Of a DNA stretch of 64,000 nt, positions 24,738 through 34,600 are shown in pieces. Numbering within the stretch: position 1 is the first letter of the stretch; each line of letters begins with the position of its first letter. Source of the stretch: Rhizobium altiplani (GTDB taxonomy: Bacteria; Pseudomonadota; Alphaproteobacteria; Rhizobiales; Rhizobiaceae); contig NZ_LNCD01000011.1 of NCBI RefSeq assembly GCF_001542405.1, forward strand, positions 1 to 64,000. Reading direction: 5' to 3'. A model generated the notes under the pieces. That model saw nothing but the letters and a program-made list of their open reading frames with translations. It had not been told where the DNA came from and did no database searches. A program made the position numbers and the translations under genes.

Positions 24738-25895
24738 ATGAGCTTCTCCAAAGCGCGGGTTCGGATCGCGTTCATCATCACGGAAGACTGGTTCTTCGTA
24801 TCGCATTTTCTGCCGATGTTGCGCGCCGCCAAGGAGCTCGGCTTGGACGTGGTCGTCATTACTCGCGTCGGCAGGCACGCGCATATCATCGAGGGGCTTG
24901 GCGCTCGCGTCATACCGCTTGACATTGAGAGAGGACACCTCGGTTTCCTGTCGATCGGTTCGTCGATCGGCCAGATCGCGCAGACGCTCCGGCGTGAGAG
25001 GATCGACCTGATCCATTGCATTGCGCTCCGCTGCGTAGTCACCGGCGGCCTTGCCGCCACGTTGGCTGGCGTGAAGGGCCGGATCCTAGCTGTCACCGGA
25101 GGGGGGCTTCTCGCCGCGGATCGAAGTGCCAAGGCAGCTTTTGCGCGCTTTGCTCTGCGCAATCTGTTCCGGGCCATCCGCGGCCGCGGCAAGAATCACT
25201 TTCTGTTCGAGAATACGACCGATCCAGATACGTTTGGGCTCGACGTCGAAGATGCCGGCGTAACGGTGCTCGGCGGAGCCGGCGTTGATCCCGACCACTA
25301 CCAGCCCCTTCCCCCGCCATCTGGCGATGACCTCAAGCTCGCAATGGTGGGTCGCATGGTGTGGTCGAAGGGCGCCGATCTGGCTGTGAAGGCGGTATCG
25401 ATGGCGCGTGAGCGGGGGCACGAGGTTAGCCTATCGCTTTTCGGTCTCCCCGACCCCTCCAACCCGCGATCGCTGTCTGTCGAGACGCTGCGCGCGTGGT
25501 CGGAGCTTTCAGGCGTCAAATGGCGTGGATCGACGAACGACGTGCGCGAGGTATGGGCGCAGCACGATCTTTGCTGTATGCCCACACGCGGCGGAGAAGG
25601 CTTGCCCCGCTCCATTCTGGAGGCCGCGGCTTGCGGCCGAGCGATTCTGACGACAAACGTACCGGGCTGCCGCGACTTCGTGCGCGGCGGCAAGGAAGGA
25701 TGGCTCGTTCCGGTGGATGACGCCGAGACGCTGGCAGGGCAAATTTGCGCCCTTGCGCTCGACAAGCCCAGCATTGTCTCGGCCGGTGCCAAAGCCCGAG
25801 AGCGCGTCGTTCAGGGCTTCACCGAAGCGCATGTCGTGGAGGAGGTGCAGGATGTCTACCGCGATGTCTGCAACGCGATCGGCCGGCCGCTCTAA
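24738..25895 (+). CDS. Glycosyltransferase family 4 (GT-B fold)
   Basis: A 385-residue retaining glycosyltransferase. N-terminal FIITEDWFFVSHFLPMLRAA matches the FnlB/WbpH-like group that transfers N-acetylated amino sugars to lipid carriers or growing chains. The C-terminal donor domain has VGRMVWSKGADL and the acidic EX7E region around RGGEGLPRSILEAAACGRA. The ATG at 24738 follows the RgpF stop by two bases; a GTG at 24732 overlapping that stop is possible. It could add the first or a linking sugar of the repeating unit. Confidence 0.87.
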   Translation: MSFSKARVRIAFIITEDWFFVSHFLPMLRAAKELGLDVVVITRVGRHAHIIEGLGARVIPLDIERGHLGFLSIGSSIGQIAQTLRRERIDLIHCIALRCVVTGGLAATLAGVKGRILAVTGGGLLAADRSAKAAFARFALRNLFRAIRGRGKNHFLFENTTDPDTFGLDVEDAGVTVLGGAGVDPDHYQPLPPPSGDDLKLAMVGRMVWSKGADLAVKAVSMARERGHEVSLSLFGLPDPSNPRSLSVETLRAWSELSGVKWRGSTNDVREVWAQHDLCCMPTRGGEGLPRSILEAAACGRAILTTNVPGCRDFVRGGKEGWLVPVDDAETLAGQICALALDKPSIVSAGAKARERVVQGFTEAHVVEEVQDVYRDVCNAIGRPL

Positions 25896-25934
25896 TCACC
25901 GGCCGCCCAACTCCAATGGGCAAGCGGTTGTGTT

Positions 25935-26819
25935 TCAGAATTCCAAGTCGTGCTTGGTCTTTGCGAGCTTCGTCAGGTACTGACCGTAGGCGCTCTTGCC
26001 GAGCTCAGTAGCAAGGTTCTCCAGCTGACCTTCGTCAATATGGCCCAGACGGTAGGCGACTTCTTCAGGACAGGCGATCTTGAAGCCTTGGCGCTTTTCC
26101 AGAGTTCCAACAAAGTCGGCAGCCTCGAGCAGGCTGTCCGGCGTCCCGGTATCAAGCCACGCGTAACCGCGCCCCATCAGTTCGACCGCCAGCTGTCCGA
26201 GCTCGAGGTAGACGCGGTTAACGTCGGTGATCTCCAGTTCGCCGCGCGGCGACGGCTTCAGGTTTGCGGCGATGTCGACAACCTGGTTATCGTAGAAATA
26301 AAGGCCGGTGACCGCCCAATTGCTTTTCGGCTTAGCAGGCTTTTCCTCTATTGAAAGCGCCTTCATGCTTCCGTCGAACTCGACGACACCGTAGCGCTCC
26401 GGATCGCTGACGTGATAAGCGAAGACGCGCGCGCCTTCGACGGTAGAAGCGCCGGAACGCAAAAGCTGCGGCAAGCCGTGACCGTAATAGATGTTGTCCC
26501 CGAGGATCAACGCCGACGGGTTCGATCCGACAAAATCTGCACCGATGATGAAGGCCTGCGCGAGGCCGTCCGGGCTCGGCTGCACGGCGTATTCGATCGA
26601 AATTCCCCACTTGCTTCCGTCGCCGAGCAGCCGTTTGAAGGCCTCATTATCGTGGGGTGTGGTGATGATCAGGATTTCCTTGATCCCCGCCAGCATCAGC
26701 GTGGTCAGTGGATAATAGATCATCGGTTTGTCGTAGACCGGCATGAGCTGCTTTGACACGGCCTGGGTGATCGGGTAAAGCCGCGTGCCGGAACCACCAG
26801 CGAGAATAATACCCTTCAT
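25935..26819 (-). CDS. rmlA: Glucose-1-phosphate thymidylyltransferase RmlA
   Basis: Makes dTDP-glucose from glucose-1-phosphate and dTTP, the first step to dTDP-L-rhamnose. The 294-residue protein opens with [16 protein letters not shown], followed by [17 protein letters not shown] and the EKP motif in the sugar-binding loop. ATG 26819 is preceded by GGAAGG. It is the last of four rml genes on the minus strand and is convergent with the GT4 gene, 39 bases away. Confidence 0.96.
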   Translation of the reverse strand: MKGIILAGGSGTRLYPITQAVSKQLMPVYDKPMIYYPLTTLMLAGIKEILIITTPHDNEAFKRLLGDGSKWGISIEYAVQPSPDGLAQAFIIGADFVGSNPSALILGDNIYYGHGLPQLLRSGASTVEGARVFAYHVSDPERYGVVEFDGSMKALSIEEKPAKPKSNWAVTGLYFYDNQVVDIAANLKPSPRGELEITDVNRVYLELGQLAVELMGRGYAWLDTGTPDSLLEAADFVGTLEKRQGFKIACPEEVAYRLGHIDEGQLENLATELGKSAYGQYLTKLAKTKHDLEF

Positions 26820-26861
26820 TCTTTTTCCTTCCGTGTGTCGGGAGCTCGTAAGCGCCAATTC

Positions 26862-27737
26862 CTAAAGCAGGCGGTCCAGTACGACCTTTGTGGATTCCTT
26901 CCAGTCTGGCAGAACGATTCCATAGGTCTGTTTCAACTTGTCGTTCGAAAGCCGCGAGTTCGCAGGGCGCTTCGCCGGTGTCGGATAATCGGCCGTCGTG
27001 ATACGATCGACGGAGACAACCTTGCCGTTCTTGGTCTTGAGACCAGCGAAGATCGCCTCGGCAAAATCCGCCCAGGTGGCCTCGCCGCTGCCCGTGAGGT
27101 GGAATATCCCGCGCAAATTCTCGTCGTTGTCGGCAGAAAGGCGCTTTGCGATGGCAATCACCGCGTCGGCGATGTCAAGCGCGCTGGTCGGCGAGCCGCG
27201 CTGGTCAGCCACCACGTTGAGCGCATCACGAGTCTCTGCCAAGCGCAGCATTGTCTTCACGAAGTTGGCGCCAAAAGGCGAATAGACCCAAGCGGTTCGC
27301 AAAATAACATGGTTGGGATTGGCAGCGGCAATGCCTTGCTCGCCGGCCAGTTTTGAGCGGCCATAGGCCGACACCGGCCCAGTCGCATCCGTCTCGACAT
27401 AGAGACCCTGTTTATCGCCGGAAAATACATAATCGGTCGACAGGTGCACGATCGGAATCTCGAGCCCCTTAGCCACTTCCGCTATCGCCGTTGGTCCTTC
27501 CGCATTGACGACAAAGGCCAGCTCCTCTTCGCTTTCGGCCTTGTCGACGGCCGTATAGGCGGCAGCGGAGACGATCACATCCGGCTTGATCTGCGAAAAG
27601 ACTGCGCGGATCGACGCCCGGTCGACGAGATCGAGTTCCGGACGGCCTACGGCGACGATCTCGACACCGGCAACCGAACCGCGCTCCAGAAGGGCCGAGA
27701 CAACCTGGCCCTGTTTTCCCGTCACGGCAATGCGCAT
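26862..27737 (-). CDS. rmlD: dTDP-4-dehydrorhamnose reductase RmlD
   Basis: Final step of dTDP-L-rhamnose synthesis, NAD(P)H-dependent reduction of the 4-keto sugar. The 291-residue protein has the cofactor loop TGKQGQV at the start, LSTDYVFSG and YGRSKLAGE, giving the active-site Thr/Tyr/Lys. It starts three bases after the rmlB stop. Length is normal. Confidence 0.95.
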   Translation of the reverse strand: MRIAVTGKQGQVVSALLERGSVAGVEIVAVGRPELDLVDRASIRAVFSQIKPDVIVSAAAYTAVDKAESEEELAFVVNAEGPTAIAEVAKGLEIPIVHLSTDYVFSGDKQGLYVETDATGPVSAYGRSKLAGEQGIAAANPNHVILRTAWVYSPFGANFVKTMLRLAETRDALNVVADQRGSPTSALDIADAVIAIAKRLSADNDENLRGIFHLTGSGEATWADFAEAIFAGLKTKNGKVVSVDRITTADYPTPAKRPANSRLSNDKLKQTYGIVLPDWKESTKVVLDRLL

Positions 27738-27740
27738 GGC

Positions 27741-28796
27741 TCAGCCCCTGTTCAAAACACCAAGACGCTCACCAGAGTAGACTCCCTGCCGCAACGGCTG
27801 CCACCACCACTCGTTGTCCAGGTACCAGCGCACCGTCCGTTCGATGCCGGTGTCAAAGTTTTCCTGTGCCTTCCAGCCCAGTTCCGTTTCCAGCTTCGTG
27901 GCATCAATGGCGTAGCGCGCATCATGGCCGGGCCGGTCGGTGACAAAAGTGATCAGATCGGCATGCGCCTTTTCCTGTGGGCGCAATTCATCCATCAGCG
28001 CGCAGATTCGGCGCACAACGTCGATATTGCGGCGCTCGTTCCGGCCGCCAACATTGTACTTTTCACCGAGACGGCCGCGCGACGCGATCAGGTCGAGCGC
28101 GCGCGCGTGATCCTCGACGTAGAGCCAGTCGCGAATGTTGACGCCCTGGCCGTAAACCGGCAGCGGCTTTCCGTCCATGGCGTTAAGGATAATCAGCGGG
28201 ATCAGTTTTTCCGGAAAATGGTAAGGTCCGTAATTGTTGGAGCAATTCGACACGACCACAGGCAGACCGTAAGTGCGATGCCATGCAATCGCAAGGTGGT
28301 CGCTCGCCGCCTTCGAAGCCGAATAGGGCGATGACGGATCGTAAGCCGTGGCCTCCTCGAACAGGCCCTCGCCGCCCAGCGATCCGTACACCTCGTCGGT
28401 CGATACATGCAGAAAGCGGAACGTTTCCTTGCGATCAGCAGACAGATCGTTCCAATAATGCCGAGCCGCCTCCAGCAGGCTGAATGTGCCCATGACATTG
28501 GTCTGGACGAAGTCGCCGGCACCGCTGATCGAGCGATCGACATGGCTTTCAGCGGCAAGATGCATGATCCGGTCCGGCTGGAACCCGTTCATCGCCTCCG
28601 ACATTTTCGGAAGATCGCAAATGTCGGCCCTCAGGAAGCGATAGTTCGAAGCGCCTTCGATTTCCTTGAGTGAAGCAAGATTGCCGGCATAGGTAAGCTT
28701 ATCGACGTTAAGCACTTCCGCGCCAATATTCTTTACAAGATGCCTGACGAGGGCCGAACCAATAAAGCCCGCTCCGCCGGTTACGAGAATACGCAT
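27741..28796 (-). CDS. rmlB: dTDP-glucose 4,6-dehydratase RmlB
   Basis: Converts dTDP-glucose to the 4-keto-6-deoxy intermediate. The 351-residue extended short-chain dehydrogenase shows [15 protein letters not shown], the STDEVYG catalytic Thr-Asp-Glu and YSASK. It lies 35 bases after rmlC and is closely followed by rmlD, so the order of transcription is rmlC-B-D-A. Confidence 0.96.
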   Translation of the reverse strand: MRILVTGGAGFIGSALVRHLVKNIGAEVLNVDKLTYAGNLASLKEIEGASNYRFLRADICDLPKMSEAMNGFQPDRIMHLAAESHVDRSISGAGDFVQTNVMGTFSLLEAARHYWNDLSADRKETFRFLHVSTDEVYGSLGGEGLFEEATAYDPSSPYSASKAASDHLAIAWHRTYGLPVVVSNCSNNYGPYHFPEKLIPLIILNAMDGKPLPVYGQGVNIRDWLYVEDHARALDLIASRGRLGEKYNVGGRNERRNIDVVRRICALMDELRPQEKAHADLITFVTDRPGHDARYAIDATKLETELGWKAQENFDTGIERTVRWYLDNEWWWQPLRQGVYSGERLGVLNRG

Positions 28797-28831
28797 GGGT
28801 TATCTCCGCTCGTCGTCCGTTCTGGTAACGG

Positions 28832-29389
28832 TCAATATTTGAAGGACGGCGGCAGATCCGCCAGTCTTGGCTGTAATTTATCCTTGTCCGACAGGACCGC
28901 ATTGTCGAGCGGCACCGGCCATTCGATACCGATCTCGGAATCGTTCCACAAGAGACCGCGGTCGCTGACAGCGCTGTAGGGGGCCGTCACTTTATAGGAA
29001 ATGACACAGTCCGAAACGAGCGTCGCAAAACCATGGGCAAAGCCTCTCGGAATCCAGAGTTGTTCGCCATTCTCCATCGAAAGCTCGCAACCATACCATT
29101 GGCCATAGGTCGGTGAGCCGACGCGGATATCGACGGCGACGTCAAAAATCCTGCCGGCGATGCAGCGCACCAGCTTGCCCTGCGCAAACGGATCAAGCTG
29201 GAAATGCAGACCACGCACCGTGCCGATCGTCGCAGAAAGAGATTCGTTCTCCTGCAGGAACGCTACATCCGCAACGTTCTCGCGGAACCAGCTATCCTTG
29301 AACACTTCCGAAAAATATCCGCGATGATCGCCCAGCCTGGTTGGAATAATCTTGGCTAAACCGGCCAACGGCAAAATCTCGACTTTCAT
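28832..29389 (-). CDS. rmlC: dTDP-4-dehydrorhamnose 3,5-epimerase RmlC
   Basis: Epimerises C3 and C5 of the keto sugar. The 185-residue cupin has GDHRGYFSEVF near residue 21, GLHFQLDPFAQGKLVRC with the catalytic-site histidine, and IPRGFAHGFATL. The start is ATG 29389; a GTG sits directly upstream at 29392. As first gene of the rml operon its promoter should lie just above 29389. Confidence 0.95.
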   Translation of the reverse strand: MKVEILPLAGLAKIIPTRLGDHRGYFSEVFKDSWFRENVADVAFLQENESLSATIGTVRGLHFQLDPFAQGKLVRCIAGRIFDVAVDIRVGSPTYGQWYGCELSMENGEQLWIPRGFAHGFATLVSDCVISYKVTAPYSAVSDRGLLWNDSEIGIEWPVPLDNAVLSDKDKLQPRLADLPPSFKY

Positions 29390-29959
29390 CACGCACCTGT
29401 CCGTTTCTTGAGGTCCTTTCTAGTTTGCTAGCTTCAGTTTGCAAGAGGCATCTTTTGAACGCCCAAAGTTGTCCGTGCGTATGAAAGACAACCGGCAAAA
29501 TTAGAAAGGGATAGACTGCGACCGAGAGGGGCGCGAGCCGCAAGATGTGGCCCAACGGGCAATCACGTCGGCCATGCGATGACCGGAACCCCAGTTAGAA
29601 AGCCTGCGACGGATGGCTGTGTGCGCTGGCCATGGGCGGGACAGGAGATAGCGGCCAGCGGAATATAAATTCCCGCACCACATGACGGAATCTCAAACGT
29701 CAAAAGGTCGAACGCGTGAAAATCGTCAGTGGCCCCTCGCCTATCGCGCCGAAATACATTGAGCCTAGTATTGAAGCCTCAGGGTTGGCGTTAATTTCTA
29801 GTGAAAGCTGCAAATTCAATCTTTTCCCTCTATGAGTATCTTGATAAAGAGCGATCCCTATGATTTGGATCGCATCAGTAAGCACGCTCGCATTACCTTA
29901 ACGATACTTTTTCATATCGATACCAATTTTAGATTTTAGAAATAAAGAAAGAAACCAAG
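29390..29959. other. AT-rich intergenic region with a repeated gene fragment
   Basis: No intact gene. The part near rmlC holds its promoter. At 29509-29545 the sequence matches 31574-31610 at 31 of 37 positions; on the minus strand both copies encode RLAP(L/F)SVA(V/I)YPFL, so this is a fragment of the same unknown gene. The last hundred bases before 29960 are markedly AT-rich and are the likely promoter of the methyltransferase gene. Confidence 0.5.
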
Positions 29960-30847
29960 TTGACTGTTCTTGCAGAATTTAAAACAAATGCTTGGAAAGC
30001 GCGGGCATCAGCAGACACTTACCATGAGGCAACAGCATCGGCAGATAAGGGATTCCAACTTGTTCGCCGTGATCTGTACATAAAATACCTTCAAGAATTC
30101 GTCCCCGCAGGGAGTAAGATTCTGGATGTAGGTTGCGGTAGCGGCCTTATGGCTATGGCGCTAGATGACCTCGGGTATCAAATGACCGGATGCGATTCGA
30201 GTGAAGGTATGCTTGAGCGCTTTGGCATTGAAAAGGGTGCCCGCGATATAGATCTCCGATTAGGCAGCGGGTTTAAAATTCCAGCTGAAGACGAAGAGTT
30301 TGATGCCGTTATATCACGCATGTTTATTCAGCACTTTTCTGACTGGAAGGAAATCCTGCGTGAGAAGGCGCGGGTTACCAAGACAGGCGGGATAATCTTT
30401 TATGACTTTGGCAATTCCGAGCATCTCGCTCTCGCGCCGGAAGTTGAAAATCCTGAACTGGGTTTCCCATACAGCACCGATCCCGCGAATATACCTTCGC
30501 ACTATGCCGTTTGCGATGAAGCGACGATAAATAAGGTCGCCACCGAACTTAACCTTGAAGTGTTATCGATCCGTCCTCACGGCCTTTTGGTAGCCAATGC
30601 GCAGTTTTGGCAGGAGAGCGCCGCGAGCGAATCACGTCAATTCTTAGCTGAAGCGAGCAAACATCTCGAAAATCCTGCCGTCGCGGATTTCATGATGTTC
30701 CTAGAGGAGAGGTTCGTCTCCCGAATGCCGAAGCACATCTCGTATGGGAATATCACTGTCTTAAGGAAGTTGGACAGAGCCGCCATGATGTACGAAAAAC
30801 CGAAAAGCACGCTGTTCGATAAGTTCTGGCGAAAATTTAAAGGTTAG
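29960..30847 (+). CDS. Class I SAM-dependent methyltransferase
   Basis: A 295-residue protein with the SAM-binding motif KILDVGCGSGLMAMALDDLG near residue 55, the acidic post-I residue in GCDSSEGML and a motif IV-like FDAVISRMFIQHF. The substrate is unknown; in this context a sugar or glycolipid is plausible. The only reasonable start is a TTG at 29960, because the first ATG lies inside the SAM motif. Base composition is lower in GC than the flanking rml genes, suggesting separate acquisition. Its end overlaps phage-like debris on the opposite strand. Confidence 0.82.
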   Translation: MTVLAEFKTNAWKARASADTYHEATASADKGFQLVRRDLYIKYLQEFVPAGSKILDVGCGSGLMAMALDDLGYQMTGCDSSEGMLERFGIEKGARDIDLRLGSGFKIPAEDEEFDAVISRMFIQHFSDWKEILREKARVTKTGGIIFYDFGNSEHLALAPEVENPELGFPYSTDPANIPSHYAVCDEATINKVATELNLEVLSIRPHGLLVANAQFWQESAASESRQFLAEASKHLENPAVADFMMFLEERFVSRMPKHISYGNITVLRKLDRAAMMYEKPKSTLFDKFWRKFKG

Positions 30848-31193
30848 ACGCCACAGCGAAGAGCCCATCGATCTGCTCTTTCGCGAATCCCATGGCGGCA
30901 AACCGGGCCGCCATCATCGGCTCACTCCGGACGAATGTGCCGGAGTACTCGTAGGCGATCTTCGGCTGAGTGGCAGTCCACGCATCGACCTCATGGAGCA
31001 GGCCGACAGCAAGGAGTTGCAGCCAGAACTGCCGGGAAGACCCGCTGGTGACTGCTGGCGTTGGAGGGTTCAAGACGGTGACGGCCTCTGCACTGTCTCC
31101 CGGCAACTCTTCCCTCGGCTACGCCCTGGCAGGGATAGGCGTAGACGTCGGCGACCTTGCGTTTCCATAGCGTTCAACAAAAACGTTCGTCAT
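30837..31193 (-). pseudogene. Prophage-type small tail-region protein, interrupted
   Basis: The minus strand reads MTNVFVERYGNA from an ATG at 31193, meets an in-frame TAG, then continues as RQFWLQLLAVGLLHEVDAW and ends AYEYSGTFVRSEPMMAARFA with a terminal QIDGLFAVAS segment. The second part has the layout of a short protein that I associate with tail-fibre regions of alphaproteobacterial prophages (RRQFF near the start, then F-R-P and QxDxLF near the end). The nonsense codon and lack of neighbours point to decay. Family assignment is by memory of the pattern only. Confidence 0.5.
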
Positions 31194-31338
31194 GCGCTGA
31201 TCCTCTATCATCGAACCAGCCCGTGCTGGTCGCAACATTGGTACTGATTGAGCCTCAACTCATCGTAGTCGACCACCGAATTCGGGCGGTGGTGTCAGTG
31301 AGTATCACGCCAGAGAAACTACGTTGGTGTTTGGGCTG

Positions 31339-31677
31339 TTAACGACGCTTGGGGGCCATGAGACGATACACTTCCAGCCGAACCAAGCCCTCGGCGTTTG
31401 GATCGTAGCCGTCGATCGCCTGCTTTATCCCGCCGTCAAGGCTGGCGTCGTGGGTGTAGAGCAGCGAAAAGAAGCGGACCTCGTTCTTGCCCGTCGCCAT
31501 GGAGATACCCGCAATCACCGGTGGCAGAGCCAACTCGGTCGGCGTCACGAGCCACGAGATGGGCGCAAGGAACGGATAGATCGCGACTGAGAACGGCGCG
31601 AGCCGGAAGACTTTCCAGGGCGAGGTATTCGAGGCATGATGCAGTAACCATGGGTGGCATCGCGTGGAGAGGGCAAT
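31339..31677 (-). CDS. Hypothetical protein, possibly a phage-derived fragment
   Basis: The open frame ends RLEVYRLMAPKRR and contains FRLAPFSVAIYPFLAPISWL followed by TPTELALPPVIAGISMATG. I do not recognise a family. The true start is uncertain; the conserved-looking part begins near 31620, while the nominal ATG at 31677 lies in the promoter area of the divergent methylase gene. A shorter copy of its FRLAPFSVAIYPF segment lies at 29509-29545. Situated with the interrupted prophage-like gene, it is probably mobile-element debris. Confidence 0.35.
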   Translation of the reverse strand: MALSTRCHPWLLHHASNTSPWKVFRLAPFSVAIYPFLAPISWLVTPTELALPPVIAGISMATGKNEVRFFSLLYTHDASLDGGIKQAIDGYDPNAEGLVRLEVYRLMAPKRR

Positions 31678-31678
31678 C

Positions 31679-32293
31679 ATGTTTGGAAGTGAACAGGAAG
31701 AATTCTGGGCCGGCGAATTTGGCAACAGCTACATTGACCGCAATCAAGGGCCAAAGGCGGTAGCAGGCAAAACAGCGATGTTTGCCAAGATTCTGCACCA
31801 CACGCGCGGCGTTCAGTCGGTCAGGGAGTTGGGTGCCAATATCGGGCTGAATATCCTGGCTTTACGCAATCTGATCCCAACCGCGGAGTTTCAGGCCATC
31901 GAGATCAACGGTCGCGCGTTCGAGCAACTAAACTCCATTTCTGGCATATCTGCCGTCAATGCATCGTTGTTTGACGACATCAATTGGAAGCCAGTGGATC
32001 TTGCTTTCACCGCAGGGGTCTTAATCCATCTCAACCCAGAGATGATAAAGATCGCCTATCAGCGCCTCTATGAGGCTAGCAAACGCTACGTCCTAGTCGC
32101 CGAATACTACAACCCAAAGCCTGTAGAAGTTCCCTATCGCGGCCACACTGATCGCCTGTGGAAGCGCGATTTCGCTGGTGAGATGATGGACCTCTATCCC
32201 GACCTAAGCCTTGTCAACTACGGTTTCATCTATCACCGTGACGCTAATTTCCCGGCTGATGACCTGACGTGGTTCCTGATGGAGAAGCGCTAG
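31679..32293 (+). CDS. Pseudaminic acid biosynthesis-associated methylase
   Basis: A 204-residue methyltransferase of the kind found with pseudaminic acid clusters. Diagnostic features are the N-terminal SEQEEFWAGEFGNSYIDRN, the SAM motif VRELGANIGLNILALRNL, FTAGVLIHLNPEM, and the C-terminal strings LVAEYYNPKPVEVPYRGH and DFAGEMMDLYPDLSLVNYG. ATG 31679 has a GGAGAGGG ribosome site six bases upstream; a GTG at 31664 is less likely. It lies about 22 kb from the pse operon, with phage-like debris in between, so it may have been split off. It could methylate pseudaminic acid or its derivative. Confidence 0.88.
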   Translation: MFGSEQEEFWAGEFGNSYIDRNQGPKAVAGKTAMFAKILHHTRGVQSVRELGANIGLNILALRNLIPTAEFQAIEINGRAFEQLNSISGISAVNASLFDDINWKPVDLAFTAGVLIHLNPEMIKIAYQRLYEASKRYVLVAEYYNPKPVEVPYRGHTDRLWKRDFAGEMMDLYPDLSLVNYGFIYHRDANFPADDLTWFLMEKR

Positions 32294-32530
32294 CTCTCCG
32301 GGTCGATAGTTCGGCGGCGCGAGCCGGCCTCACAGAAGAGTTTTTCAAGAACGAATTTCGGCAGCACTAAGAGCACTGCATCAAGAAGACCTTGCGAGAT
32401 TGGCTGTCATGATCGAAGCGCTAACGAAAGCGAACGGCGCGCTCCGCTCTCGATAACGATATCATCGCCTTCATGGCCGTCGGACATCTGCTCGCAGCGC
32501 CCCATAGCCACTGCGAGCAGATGGAATACC

Positions 32531-33421
32531 TCATGCCTTCACGGCTCGGCGTGCCTTCCGATTGGTAAGGTATACCCCAGCGGCGACAATCACCGTGCCA
32601 ACGATCAGTGGAGGGGTAAGTGGCTCGCCGAACGCGATGAGAGCCTGGATCGCCACCGTAGGCGGGCAGAGATAGATCAGGGACGCAGCGCGCGAGACCT
32701 GACCTCGGCGGATCAAAAAGAGAAGCAGCGCAATACCCCCCACCGATATCCCGAGTACCGACCAGGCGAGAGCGGCGTAGGTCTCGAGCGTGCCATCGAA
32801 GCGGAACGTCTCGAAGGCGAGCGCGAAGGGAGCGGTCAAGGCCAATGCACCAAGATATTGCAACGTCGCAATTGCGGTCAGGTCACCATCTTGAAGGTGC
32901 TTCTTCTGATAAACCGTCCCGTAGGTGACAGCGAACATGGCCACCAGATTAACGGCGAGCGGAATGCCAGCATGAAGGAGATCGGACGCACCTGGTTGCA
33001 CGAGCTTCGGTGAAATGGCGACAGCGATGCCGACGAAGCCGAGTGCCAGGCCCGCCGTCTGTGAAGGGCGCAGCCGTTCGCCAATGAGGGTGCTGGCCGC
33101 CAGTGCCGTGAGAAGAGGCTGCATGGCGGCAACGATGCCGGAAATGCCGGCCGGCACCCCGTGCGCCACCGCCCACCAAACACCGCCAAGATAGAAGCCG
33201 TGCAGGAAAGCGCCCGAATAGACCGCGCGCCACGCCAAAGAGCCACTGGGCCATTTCGCCCTGACGGCAAGGGAGATAGCGCAAAAGGCGACCGCCGAGA
33301 GCGCGTAACGCATCGTGAGGAACGAGAATGGCTCGGAGTGAAGAGCCGCGTACTTCGCAATGATCCAGCCAGTTGACCAGAGAAATACAAAAATAGCGGG
33401 AGCGAAACGGTCAAGGGTCAT
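32531..33421 (-). CDS. DMT-superfamily (EamA) membrane transporter
   Basis: A 296-residue protein with about ten hydrophobic helices forming two EamA repeats; the first begins FLWSTGWIIAKYAALHSEP and the second contains GTVYQKKHLQDGD. EamA proteins export amino acids or other small metabolites; the substrate cannot be told from sequence. It is monocistronic on the minus strand, with 82 bases to the DUF3095 gene. Confidence 0.88.
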   Translation of the reverse strand: MTLDRFAPAIFVFLWSTGWIIAKYAALHSEPFSFLTMRYALSAVAFCAISLAVRAKWPSGSLAWRAVYSGAFLHGFYLGGVWWAVAHGVPAGISGIVAAMQPLLTALAASTLIGERLRPSQTAGLALGFVGIAVAISPKLVQPGASDLLHAGIPLAVNLVAMFAVTYGTVYQKKHLQDGDLTAIATLQYLGALALTAPFALAFETFRFDGTLETYAALAWSVLGISVGGIALLLFLIRRGQVSRAASLIYLCPPTVAIQALIAFGEPLTPPLIVGTVIVAAGVYLTNRKARRAVKA

Positions 33422-33503
33422 GAAATATCTCTAGTGTTTGAAAAACGTTAGCAGTCGTAATCTTCGGATTTTCGGCGTCCGAAGCCAACTTTTGATAGTC
33501 GCG

Positions 33504-34532
33504 TCAACGCGGTTGATGCGCGTGCCTTTGTGTCTCGAGCAGTGAAGCCGCGGCCGTGTAGCCACCCCCCATCCCGTCCAGGAAGTGCAGGTGGGACCCT
33601 CGTGCACCGACCGGGACGAGGCAGGTCATCAGCGCATGAGACTGGCGATGCATGCCGAAGTGGACTTCGCCCCGATCGTACGCCGACGTCAGGAGCGCTT
33701 CGACGTCCCTGATCTGCTTCGGCTTACAGTCCAGGGTCAAGCGAAGGACATCGTCGTACCTCCTGTAGTCGGAATTCAGGACGACGTCTGCCCATCCCTT
33801 GCCGCCGAGATAGTCAGCAACGGAGTTGGTGATCACGACCTCGGGTACGGGACGCGATGAGCCATTCTCCACACCGAGTAAGGCAAGCAGTCGCCTTGCC
33901 AGCAAGGTGAAGGCCTCGGGGCTGATGTTGTCCTGTGGCTCCACAAGAAGGGAGAGGATGTCGCCGCGCCGACTGGGGATCGGTGCCCACTCGCAAGTCA
34001 GCCCCTTCAGATCGGGCGTTGCGTATTCCTGACACGGCAGGAGCGCGTGATTTCCCGCTTTGATTTCACGGTCGGCCCAGTTCAGCCCGCCGCCGGCGAA
34101 CATGGCATATGCTGCCGTCTCCGACGCGGCGTAACGCGCGACTTTCACGTCGCTTCCGGCGGCACGTATTTCCTTGACGGCCACAAGCCCGATCCTGAGG
34201 TCAAGCTGCAGTTGATCTCGAGCGTAACCGGCGACGCGCCGCAGGACTCCGACCGCTGTTTCTCGAACATCGGGATCGAAGGCAAATGCAGCGCCGTCCC
34301 CGCGAAATACGAATGGAAAATCGAAGTTGCCGAAAGCGTTGCCCAGCGCCGCAATTGCCGAAGCGCCTGCGAAATTCACATCCTTGTACTGCCCGCGGGC
34401 AATAGCCGAGGTTGAATCGACGACGTCGGTAATTCCAATCAGCCAGTCGTCGGGCAATGGCGCGTAGCTTGTCGTGTCCAGCAGTTCGCCGAAATCGCTA
34501 CTGGCTTCGAGTTGTCGCAATGCCTTGTCCAT
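33504..34532 (-). CDS. DUF3095 (adenylate cyclase-like) protein
   Basis: A 342-residue protein of the DUF3095 family. It shows DDWLIGITDVVDSTSAIARG, YKDVNFAGASAIAALGNAFG and FPFVFRGDGAAFAF, which resemble the first strands and metal-binding aspartates of class III nucleotide cyclases. No activity is known for the family. It is shorter than many members. A TAGGAGG site precedes ATG 34532. It lies 68 bases downstream of ohr on the same strand and so probably belongs to the ohr transcript. Confidence 0.85.
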   Translation of the reverse strand: MDKALRQLEASSDFGELLDTTSYAPLPDDWLIGITDVVDSTSAIARGQYKDVNFAGASAIAALGNAFGNFDFPFVFRGDGAAFAFDPDVRETAVGVLRRVAGYARDQLQLDLRIGLVAVKEIRAAGSDVKVARYAASETAAYAMFAGGGLNWADREIKAGNHALLPCQEYATPDLKGLTCEWAPIPSRRGDILSLLVEPQDNISPEAFTLLARRLLALLGVENGSSRPVPEVVITNSVADYLGGKGWADVVLNSDYRRYDDVLRLTLDCKPKQIRDVEALLTSAYDRGEVHFGMHRQSHALMTCLVPVGARGSHLHFLDGMGGGYTAAASLLETQRHAHQPR

Positions 34533-34600
34533 TGAAGCCTCCTACATCAAAGATTTGCTTGCCTGACCTGCCATCGTGGCAGGCCAGGCCAGGGCTTCCG

